From an uncultured Butyricicoccus sp. (GTDB lineage: Bacteria > Bacillota > Clostridia > Oscillospirales > Butyricicoccaceae): 7,104 nucleotides of DNA. Made by a program: the position numbers and the translations under genes. Position 1 is the first letter of the stretch; each line of letters starts with the position of its first letter. Of the stretch, positions 1 through 6,448 are shown one piece after another. The notes under the pieces are model-generated. The model was not told the DNA's origin. It saw nothing but the letters and a program-made list of their open reading frames with translations, and searched no databases. The stretch lies in assembly GCA_910584935.1 (NCBI GenBank), contig CAJUDU010000100.1:1-7104 (forward strand), in the 5' to 3' direction.

Positions 1-1925
1 CCACCGAATACATTTTTATATTCGCCTTTTGCCGGTTCAATCACAAGGAAACGGATATCCTGCCGGCTGAGTTTATCCAGCATCTGATAAACTGTATTTG
101 ACTTGCCAGAGCCAGTGGAACCTGTGATAAATGTGTGCATCGCTAGGGAATCTAATCCAAGGGGAACTTTTGTGCCGGTATGGCTGCCGATTCCGGATAT
201 TTCGCCTAAAACAATCCCATTGGAGGGATCCTGGGTATGATATTGCACCACTTCTTTCCCAAATTCAGCGTGTTCAATAATTGGGAAACCGCAAACAGAA
301 CGCCGGGGAAGCCCCATATGAATTGCCAGTTCATTACTGCTCACCAGCGATGAAGCAGTAACCGGAAGTGCTGTATGTTCAGAAGAATACTGGAACACAG
401 GATGGATAAAGTTTGTAATATACTCACAAATCATGGGAAGCTGTTTTGCGTGCTGACGTCCCCAGAAATTGATTGCAGATGTTTCAATCCCAGACTTTTC
501 GCCTTTCATAATGGCTTTATACGTACCGGCTGCCATTTCGGCAGTTTCCTGGCTGTCTGACAGGAAATATGCTGCGCATTCCCACATTCCAAGGCTTTCG
601 CATTCATTCAGCCGTTTCAGCTGCAGATCAATGCGTTCTAGAATATTTGTAAGCGTTTTATTCTGCATGGATAACTGCATATTATCCGAAGTCCCTGTGG
701 ATTGTCCCCAAGTCTGTGTTTGTGTACTGCTTTCACTTTGATTTGTGGCGTATGATTCCCCAGTTGTTTCAGAAACATTTTCCGTATAACTTTCTGATTC
801 TGAACTGCCATTCGTAGTTGTTTTAGGATTCAACGCACTAAGCCCTGCACTTGCTGCTATAAGTCCGCCAGCGGCTACCAAACTTGTCCCGCCAGTTAAA
901 GGCGCAGTAACAAGACTTGCTACACCAAGTGCAACTGAACCGATAGACTTTACTGCTGTTATTTTTGTATCTGCTTTTGTATCAGATGCGTTGGTGGATG
1001 TATTGCGCGTGGTGCTGTGCCCTGTCTGGGAAGACTGGTTTGTACTGTGTGAAGTGCCTGTTGTGCTTCCCTGGGAAAGGGCATCTGATATTGTAATCGC
1101 AGAATTTGTGCTATAACTCACCTGCATATTGGCAAATGGAGAAATAGACGTATAAATAGATTCATATGCTTTGCGAATTTCAGCAAGCTGGTCTGAAGAT
1201 GTACTTTTTGCCAATATCACTGCAGTATATTCTTGCCCCTGCATGGCGAGTACCAGTTTTTCAAGCCCCTGCAGGAAGCTATCATTTTCCTTGAAGTCCT
1301 CATCCTTATTCTGGGCGACACAGGAAACACTGGTGATATTTTTAGAACAGATGCCCGCAAGGAATTTTTCCGCTTCCGGGTCAAGCAAATCTTTTGTTTT
1401 AACGCCTGGAAATTGCCCACATAGCGCGTTTTCCAAGGTTGCTTTTAAAGATTTTGTGGTGCGTTTATTATCAAAAGAACGCACACCCATATAAAAATCG
1501 GTTTTCCTGCCATCGCTGTCAGCGATGATAAAAATACCACAGTTCAGGTTTTGCACAGCACTGAAAACAGAAGCAAATTTATAAGTTGCGTATTCTTCAC
1601 GCTGATAAACCATTTCTGTAATTTTAAACAAGCGGATTTGCCCAATTTGTTTCAGGCTGTCATCAAGCGGGATAACCTCCAAATCTGTTAATTTGGAAAG
1701 GTAATTTTTCAGGATAATATCATCCACCAGTTTGCTGGCTTCTGCCAGCTGGGCATGGAGTGAACCATACTGCGGTGCTTTGGAAAGCGAGTTTGGATCA
1801 GGGGAAACAGCGTTTCCCCTGCCGGTTGCCAAAGCAGATTGTGTATTTTCGCGGTTTTGGCGCTGATAATCGGATTCATGCCGAAAGCCTTTTTTCCCTC
1901 TGGTGAGGTCTACAAAATCGCTCAT
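1..1925 (-). CDS. HerA/FtsK-like ATPase, 5' 641 codons (continues past left edge)
   Basis: One uninterrupted minus-strand frame runs from ATG at 1925 to the window edge. Residues 1-280 form an unassigned N-terminal domain (MSDFVDLTRGKKGF; LEVIPLDDSLKQIGQIRLF around 82-100). Residues of about 283-320 and 366-410 are Ser/Thr-rich low-complexity linkers flanking a hydrophobic Gly/Ala segment at about 328-365. The Walker A motif GSTGSGKS is at 602-609 (K608, S609), followed by LVIEPAKGEY ending at 636, the pattern of DUF87/HerA-type hexameric translocases. Walker B and the rest lie outside. Relatives pump DNA or other polymers using ATP; the substrate here is unknown. The start is supported by AGAGG 8 bases upstream and by a 4-base gap to the previous stop. 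A VirB4- or FtsK-type relative is an alternative. Confidence 0.82.
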   Translation of the reverse strand, partial: MSDFVDLTRGKKGFRHESDYQRQNRENTQSALATGRGNAVSPDPNSLSKAPQYGSLHAQLAEASKLVDDIILKNYLSKLTDLEVIPLDDSLKQIGQIRLFKITEMVYQREEYATYKFASVFSAVQNLNCGIFIIADSDGRKTDFYMGVRSFDNKRTTKSLKATLENALCGQFPGVKTKDLLDPEAEKFLAGICSKNITSVSCVAQNKDEDFKENDSFLQGLEKLVLAMQGQEYTAVILAKSTSSDQLAEIRKAYESIYTSISPFANMQVSYSTNSAITISDALSQGSTTGTSHSTNQSSQTGHSTTRNTSTNASDTKADTKITAVKSIGSVALGVASLVTAPLTGGTSLVAAGGLIAASAGLSALNPKTTTNGSSESESYTENVSETTGESYATNQSESSTQTQTWGQSTGTSDNMQLSMQNKTLTNILERIDLQLKRLNECESLGMWECAAYFLSDSQETAEMAAGTYKAIMKGEKSGIETSAINFWGRQHAKQLPMICEYITNFIHPVFQYSSEHTALPVTASSLVSSNELAIHMGLPRRSVCGFPIIEHAEFGKEVVQYHTQDPSNGIVLGEISGIGSHTGTKVPLGLDSLAMHTFITGSTGSGKSNTVYQMLDKLSRQDIRFLVIEPAKGEYKNVFG

Positions 1926-1929
1926 GTGC

Positions 1930-2505
1930 TTAACCTCTGTCTGTCATAGTTATGATTGCCGCAGCGCCAGCGCCGAACATAGCACCAGCTGTAGCACCAA
2001 CCAATGCTGTACCACTTGCAACAGTTGCAATGCCAGCACCTATAACACAACCAATAGCCGTACCTATTGCAATCGTAGCCCCTTTATGAACAATTAAGCC
2101 GGCTTTTTCATCCTCTAGCTTTTGTTCCCCATAAGACTTGGGACCGCCTTTTCTTGACGTATGAGAAGTTGCTGAATGTCGTGCATTTCGGGAGACTTTC
2201 TGATCAGGAACGGGGTTCAGATAACGGACAACTCTCTTAAGATGCGCCAAACGTTCTTTGGAGAAATTATCAACGACCTTAACCATCAATGTATTCATAT
2301 AGTCTTCTGTCCATGACGCTTTGTCTTCAATCAAAGTTTCTCCATCATAAACGTCATACAAACCTTCAACATTTCGTGCTAATCGTGTCATTTCATCAAA
2401 ATCCGCAAATGTTGGATCAAAAAGAAGGCTGTTCTTCATCATAATGCGGATACCTAACACATCGTTTTTGGCAATGTTCTCCTTGAAAAGTCCTGTAACT
2501 GACAT
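1930..2505 (-). CDS. Hypothetical protein with C-terminal glycine-zipper membrane segment
   Basis: This 191-residue protein has two parts. Residues 1-100 (MSVTGLFKENIAKNDVLGIR to RYLNPVPDQ) form a compact, probably helical domain resembling proteins I recall beside dynamin-like genes in Firmicutes, but I cannot name the family. Residues 101-140 are a polar, basic linker. Residues 143-185 are hydrophobic and dense in Gly/Ala with repeated G-x-x-x-G-type steps (GTAIGCVIGAGIA, then SGTALVGATAGAMFGAG), as in glycine-zipper membrane proteins. There is no N-terminal signal peptide. The ATG at 2505 follows AGGAG after about 7 bases. The gene begins 18 bases after the distal stop of the dynamin frame and ends 4 bases before the ATPase start, so it belongs to the same operon. 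Its likely role is a membrane-associated partner of the GTPases; that is inference. Confidence 0.83.
   Translation of the reverse strand: MSVTGLFKENIAKNDVLGIRIMMKNSLLFDPTFADFDEMTRLARNVEGLYDVYDGETLIEDKASWTEDYMNTLMVKVVDNFSKERLAHLKRVVRYLNPVPDQKVSRNARHSATSHTSRKGGPKSYGEQKLEDEKAGLIVHKGATIAIGTAIGCVIGAGIATVASGTALVGATAGAMFGAGAAAIITMTDRG
1934..1938 (-). promoter_or_regulatory. Ribosome binding site of the HerA-like ATPase gene
   Basis: The minus strand reads AGAGG 8 bases before the ATG at 1925, located inside the last codons of the 191-residue gene. It supports this ATG as the start and close translational coupling of the two genes. Confidence 0.5.
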
Positions 2506-2512
2506 ATGATAT

Positions 2513-2525
2513 CTCCTATCTCCTT
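2513..2525 (-). promoter_or_regulatory. Tandem ribosome-binding-like motifs overlapping the dynamin tail stop
   Basis: The minus strand reads AAGGAGATAGGAG, two SD-like cores in a row; the nearer one lies about 7 bases from the ATG at 2505. The farther one overlaps the TAA at 2526-2524. This suggests that ribosomes finishing the full-length dynamin frame would hand over to the 191-residue gene. Confidence 0.55.
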
Positions 2526-2901
2526 AAATTCCAAGTATGGATTCAACTTCTGCTTGAATTTTTTCAAGCCAATCCAGTTTCTTGTTAGCTGCTTTTATTT
2601 CCTTTTCTTTGTCTTCCTTACTACCCATACATGACTTCAACTCACTAGTCTTTTTCAGCAGTTCTTGATTGAGACGTTCAAATTCTTTTTTGAAATTCTC
2701 AGCAATTTTTTTAGACTGCTCAACAGCATATTTACATGCTGCATCACCATTTTGGCGTAATGCCTTCTCTGCTGGTTCGAAAAGATTCTGTCCGAGTTCT
2801 TCACCTTTAACACGCTTCACAGTTTTATACTTTGTGCGATAATAACCCTTTTCCTGAAACCATGTCCACGGTTTGTACCACTTTTTGTCTGTATTTTCAA
2901 C
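2524..2901 (-). pseudogene. Severed C-terminal tail of the large dynamin-like GTPase
   Basis: Directly after the TAG at 2904-2902 the same frame stays open for 125 codons to a TAA at 2526-2524. It starts VENTDKKWYKPWTWF and continues with YRTKYKTVKRVKGEEL, then a Lys/Glu-rich coiled-coil-like region ending EKIQAEVESILGI. From memory of bacterial dynamin-like proteins, a WYKPWTWF-type motif and this kind of helical end are the normal C-terminus, not a separate gene. An isolated 98-residue frame could begin at a GTG at 2820, but no Shine-Dalgarno precedes it and the WYKPWTWF part would be lost. The distal TAA is only 18 bases from the next gene, whose ribosome site overlaps it, which is where the original stop would be expected. 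Translation is possible only by amber readthrough or suppression; otherwise this is dead sequence. Confidence 0.8.
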
Positions 2902-4875
2902 CTATTCTTCACCATCTTTGACTTTTTCGTCAAATGAAATTTGTTTGATATCCATATCACGTGTGAGGCTGGCACCTATTAGTTTTAAAGGATCCAGATC
3001 AAGTTTATGCTTTGATGAGTCCAGTTTCAGTTCTTCGGTTAAGTTTTCTAATTTTTTACGATATTGCTGAAGCAATTCTTGATTGGTGGTAATTAACGTC
3101 TGACGAATCAGCTCATCCAGTTCAGATTCAAAATCGATATCCAATTTTCTGGCATATTTTTCAAGACGAACAGCTTCCAATTCAGCTTCTGAAAGTGTAA
3201 ACAGATCATCTGTAATTTCTTTAATACGCTTGCTAATATGCACCTGATATTTGCTCCTAATTTCTGTTATGGTTTTAGATAGTTCCGTTTTAACTTTGTC
3301 AACTGACTTATCTACCTCGGCTTTAAATTTTTGTCCTTCTTTGACATCCTTGATTTTAGATTCAATCAGCGCAATCTGCTTAAGAATATGCTTGTGTTCC
3401 TCGATTTTATCAGCGATTTCTTTTTTGGTTTCTTCTATGTATGCCCATTCAGCTAATTTCTCCTTAAATGTTGCCACTAAGGAGCGGATCTTCGCTGTTT
3501 TCGCGTATTTTTGAACATACTGCCGGATTGCAGCTTCAATCGAAACAATACCACTGTGGATGAGTGCAGTATCTGGATTCGTAAGGGAATCGCCAGCTTC
3601 TTCTTTTGCCGTTTCTAGCTGTTCGTCTATTTCCTTACAGATGCTCTGTGGCAGAGAAGCATATGTTTCAAAGTGCTTTTGCGGGTCACGATTCAATTTT
3701 TTGATTTGTGTTTCTGTATCATCAATTGTATCATCATCCAGTTCTTCTCCACTCTGCATTAACCGAATATTCATCGCGGGAAGTGCTGCTGCGGGGAAAA
3801 TATTAGGGTTGTGGATACCTGGTTCAGGCTCATCTTCCGTTCCCGGATTCTCCAAATAGCCACGAATGCGACCCAATGTAGCCTCCATCGTGCCGTCTTC
3901 TTTTTTACGGTTATCCAGCTTATTTACAACAAACAAAAAGCGGTCTTTTGACTGTTTGCCACCTTTCGACATGCTTTCTACAACCTTGGCAATTAACGCC
4001 TTATCATCGTCTGTACCAAATTCGCTGGTTACAATATAGATGACAAGCGTTTTGCTTGACTGATTCAAAAAAGCGTTTTGTACTTTTCGATGTTCACGGT
4101 TGCGAGCGTTATTCGGACCTGGTGTGTCAACTAAAACCAATGAAACATCATCAGAAGTAACAAAAGGAATATTCCCTTCGATTCTGATTTCTGAAACTTG
4201 TTCATCCTGATTCAGGCGATTCATAGTTTCAAGGTTCAGATTATCGTAACTTTCGATATGTTTCCCCTCTTTATTATAGACTTCCGCACGAAATGGTATA
4301 TTATCCTGTGAAACATCTTTGATACGTGTGATAATTGCTGTGCAGGCTTCCGCTGCGGATGGCATAAGTTTTGTGCCAAGCATTGCGTTGATAAGGGTCG
4401 ATTTACCCGCACTCATAGTTGCAACAACACAGACCTCAAAATCAGAATCTTTTGCTTTATCAAAATTATCTTTAAGCTCTTTAACCTGTTCGGGGTCAAA
4501 AGGGCAGTCGGAGCTTGTGATTTTAGCCACTACTTTATCAATCAACTTTTCTTTATCAGTAGTTTCTTTTGCTGGTATGCGCTCAATTGTAGCGGAAAGT
4601 TCACTATTTTCGGCAGCTTCTGTCATTATAGCGACTAAGTCGTTATAATCAAGCAGTGTGCCATGAAACTTGATTTCAAAATCAGTAACATTACATTCAT
4701 CTAGTAAAATATGGGGTAACTCCTCAACCCAATCTTGAAAGTGGACACCTTCACCATTGTCAGTACCTTGGAATACTAACTCGTGAAGTCTACTGTTTTC
4801 TGCTAACGCTTGTCCATCAATTGTCACCTCGGTTTCAAGTTTGTAGGGATTGTACTTAATAAACACCTTTTTCAT
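2902..4875 (-). CDS. Dynamin-family GTPase, ending at an in-frame amber codon
   Basis: This 657-residue product has, in order: an N-terminal alpha/beta domain (1-100, starting MKKVFIKYNPYKLE), a dynamin-type GTPase with G1 ATMSAGKST at 152-160 (K158, S159), G2 T179 in EACTA, G3 DTPG at 250-253 followed by NNARNREH, G4 NKLD at 318-321, and a long charged helical region (about 455-620) that should form the stalk and coiled coils. Known relatives hydrolyse GTP to tubulate, fuse or protect membranes. The ATG at 4875 is chosen because GGAGGA lies 7 bases upstream; the earlier in-frame TTG at 4890 overlaps that site. The frame stops at TAG (2904-2902), yet the same frame continues without another stop to 2524 and encodes a dynamin-like tail, so the ancestral gene was probably 783 codons. 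As written, the product lacks its last 125 residues and may be impaired. Confidence 0.9.
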   Translation of the reverse strand: MKKVFIKYNPYKLETEVTIDGQALAENSRLHELVFQGTDNGEGVHFQDWVEELPHILLDECNVTDFEIKFHGTLLDYNDLVAIMTEAAENSELSATIERIPAKETTDKEKLIDKVVAKITSSDCPFDPEQVKELKDNFDKAKDSDFEVCVVATMSAGKSTLINAMLGTKLMPSAAEACTAIITRIKDVSQDNIPFRAEVYNKEGKHIESYDNLNLETMNRLNQDEQVSEIRIEGNIPFVTSDDVSLVLVDTPGPNNARNREHRKVQNAFLNQSSKTLVIYIVTSEFGTDDDKALIAKVVESMSKGGKQSKDRFLFVVNKLDNRKKEDGTMEATLGRIRGYLENPGTEDEPEPGIHNPNIFPAAALPAMNIRLMQSGEELDDDTIDDTETQIKKLNRDPQKHFETYASLPQSICKEIDEQLETAKEEAGDSLTNPDTALIHSGIVSIEAAIRQYVQKYAKTAKIRSLVATFKEKLAEWAYIEETKKEIADKIEEHKHILKQIALIESKIKDVKEGQKFKAEVDKSVDKVKTELSKTITEIRSKYQVHISKRIKEITDDLFTLSEAELEAVRLEKYARKLDIDFESELDELIRQTLITTNQELLQQYRKKLENLTEELKLDSSKHKLDLDPLKLIGASLTRDMDIKQISFDEKVKDGEE

Positions 4876-4882
4876 TTCGTTA

Positions 4883-4888
4883 TCCTCC
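4883..4888 (-). promoter_or_regulatory. Ribosome binding site deciding the start of the large dynamin gene
   Basis: The minus strand reads GGAGGA 7 bases before the ATG at 4875. It lies in the 23-base gap after the preceding gene's TAA, which supports the ATG and excludes the TTG at 4890. Confidence 0.75.
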
Positions 4889-4898
4889 AATTTTTCTG

Positions 4899-6341
4899 TT
4901 ATCGCCGCACATAATCTATGCGCAAAGGTTTTTTTGGGATTTTCAGAACAAGACGTTCTGGCTTTTCATTTTTCTGATGCAATGAACCATTCACACACTC
5001 ATGGAAAAGGATATGTTCCAGCCCATATAACCCACATCGTATGCTAATATCGGTGATTTCGTCTTTATCAGCAGATATTTCAGGGCGTGCATAGTATTGT
5101 GAAAGATCATATTTAGGACGTCTAAATTTCTTTGACAGCATATCAAGAGAGTCATTTTCATCCTCATCAAGTAGCAATCCGTTCACTTTTTTCTTAATCA
5201 GCAGGGCACAATATGCCGATATTGGGCAGATAATTGGATTTTCATACCCAAGTGCGCATAAATCCTTCCGGATATCCTGTATGCTTTCTTCGATAGAATC
5301 TTCGCCAGACTGGAAATTATCTACCTTATTTAAGACAAAAATTGTTTTCTTTTTCGGCACTGTTTCGGATACAAACCGCAGATATGCAAATTCATCATCC
5401 GTTCCAAGATAGTTTGCATTCAGCACATAAACCAGCCAGTCATAGGATTCTTCTGTCAATGCTTTTTTGGTAAGTCTGCCATGCTCACGATGGATTGCAG
5501 AATTTACGCCAGGGGTATCAATGATACAAACTCGGCTGTCATATGGCGTTATCATATGATAATAAGAAGCAATTTGACGCAGCCCGGCATTTTCAGCTTC
5601 TGACAGTGTTGTATCTGCCACGCCAAATTGAATAGAGGGATAATATAAATCCACAAATCCATCCTCAAATGGCTTATTATATAAATGGCACAGTGTTTTT
5701 GTACAGGCTTCTTGTGAAGTACGGACAAGCGGCTTCCCAATAAGTGCATTGATAAGGGTTGATTTGCCTGCGCTCATATTTGCGGTAACCAAAATTTTTG
5801 TTAATGGCTTATTCAAAAAAGCACTATTTTTTTGCCAACAATCCACTTGGATCTCTGCTAATTCCATTCCTGGTTCAAGTGCTTTTCCATGATAAAGTGC
5901 ATCAAATAATAGGTTGCATTTATCATGATAACGTGCCGAATAAAAAGATTTTATAGCATCAAGAATTTGTTTCCCTTTTGTTTCATCATGAAAGGCGCAT
6001 AAAAACAGGCAGTCTGCGACAAAAACAAACCGATAGGAAAAAAACTTAAAATGCCTGAATTTTATCGAAGCAACCTTACGGATAATCGGTTTTGCTTTTT
6101 CGGCTTCGGATGGGGAATATATAGAGGTATCTGCAACTGTACCAAGAAATATGTGGCAATATTTTTGCCATAGTGCATTAGGCAATTGTTCTGCATTACA
6201 ATATGTATGAACAAAATAATGCAGTGCCTGAAGATATTGTGTTTTATAGGTGCTGGTTTCATGTAGAATAGGGTGCATTTCTAAATACAATGCAATTCCA
6301 GCAAGATCGGTATATTGATTTGGTGTTTCGGTATGTTCCAT
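4899..6341 (-). CDS. Dynamin-like GTPase, short form lacking a long C-terminal stalk
   Basis: This 480-residue protein has a clear dynamin-superfamily GTPase core. G1 is ANMSAGKST at 187-195 (K193, S194), G2 threonine is T214 in QEACTK, G3 is DTPG at 275-278 in IIDTPGVNSAIHREH, and G4 is NKVD at 338-341. The first glycine of the P-loop is replaced by alanine, as in its neighbour. Residues 1-180 form an unassigned, helix-rich, Cys- and aromatic-rich domain. Only about 140 residues follow G4, too few for the long coiled stalk of a full dynamin-like protein. It probably binds GTP and may pair with the larger GTPase next door, as in known two-protein bacterial dynamin systems; that pairing is inference. 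The ATG at 6341 is preferred over the adjacent TTG at 6344 because GGAAGGA lies 8 bases upstream of it. It ends in TAA, 23 bases before the next start. Confidence 0.88.
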   Translation of the reverse strand: MEHTETPNQYTDLAGIALYLEMHPILHETSTYKTQYLQALHYFVHTYCNAEQLPNALWQKYCHIFLGTVADTSIYSPSEAEKAKPIIRKVASIKFRHFKFFSYRFVFVADCLFLCAFHDETKGKQILDAIKSFYSARYHDKCNLLFDALYHGKALEPGMELAEIQVDCWQKNSAFLNKPLTKILVTANMSAGKSTLINALIGKPLVRTSQEACTKTLCHLYNKPFEDGFVDLYYPSIQFGVADTTLSEAENAGLRQIASYYHMITPYDSRVCIIDTPGVNSAIHREHGRLTKKALTEESYDWLVYVLNANYLGTDDEFAYLRFVSETVPKKKTIFVLNKVDNFQSGEDSIEESIQDIRKDLCALGYENPIICPISAYCALLIKKKVNGLLLDEDENDSLDMLSKKFRRPKYDLSQYYARPEISADKDEITDISIRCGLYGLEHILFHECVNGSLHQKNEKPERLVLKIPKKPLRIDYVRR

Positions 6342-6349
6342 CAAGTGAT

Positions 6350-6356
6350 TCCTTCC
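6350..6356 (-). promoter_or_regulatory. Ribosome binding site of the short dynamin-like gene
   Basis: The minus strand reads GGAAGGA, 8 bases before the ATG at 6341. The spacing supports ATG rather than the TTG codon immediately before it. Confidence 0.65.
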
Positions 6357-6381
6357 ATGTTGTCATATAACAAAATTCAGA

Positions 6382-6420
6382 GTTGAAAGCCCAGGATGAA
6401 GATATTACTGGGCTTTCAAC
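6382..6420. terminator. Perfect 13-bp inverted repeat, possible terminator or attenuator hairpin
   Basis: GTTGAAAGCCCAG at 6382-6394 is exactly complementary to CTGGGCTTTCAAC at 6408-6420, with a 13-base loop between. It sits 28 bases after the stop of the Ala-rich gene and 40 bases before the start of the next gene. Neither side is followed by a clean run of Ts: the minus-strand downstream sequence is tctgaattttgtt. It may therefore be a weak terminator, an attenuator or an RNA-stabilising/processing stem rather than a classic intrinsic terminator. It is the only obvious structure in the 107-base gap. Confidence 0.5.
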
Positions 6421-6434
6421 CACAGCATTTAATC

Positions 6435-6440
6435 ATTATA
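6435..6440 (-). promoter_or_regulatory. Candidate -10 box (TATAAT) upstream of the dynamin pair
   Basis: The minus strand has a perfect TATAAT at 6440-6435, just past the stop of the Ala-rich gene and about 95 bases upstream of the ATG at 6341. The best -35 candidate at a 16-base spacing is CTGTAA, a poor match to TTGACA. A transcript from here would start near 6428 and carry the 6382-6420 hairpin in its leader. The region is AT-rich, so a chance match is quite possible. Confidence 0.28.
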
Positions 6441-6448
6441 AAATGATT

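Noticed and set aside
2524..2820. Independent 98-residue gene starting at GTG 2820
   Set aside because: No ribosome site precedes it, and the same frame is open 27 codons further upstream to the amber codon with dynamin-tail sequence.
4319..4648. Plus-strand 109-residue open frame opposite the dynamin gene
   Set aside because: It is a shadow of the GTPase coding region, with no ribosome site and no recognisable protein features.
4385..5790. Near-repeat DNA at about 4385-4416 and 5745-5776
   Set aside because: These are the P-loop codons of the two related GTPases (SAGKSTLIN); the similarity follows from conserved protein sequence rather than a mobile or recombination repeat.
6431..6447. Second small hairpin AATCATT-ATA-AATGATT followed by T-rich plus-strand sequence
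   Set aside because: The stem is only 7 bp, nearly all A/T, with a 3-base loop. It would terminate plus-strand transcription, for which there is no gene.
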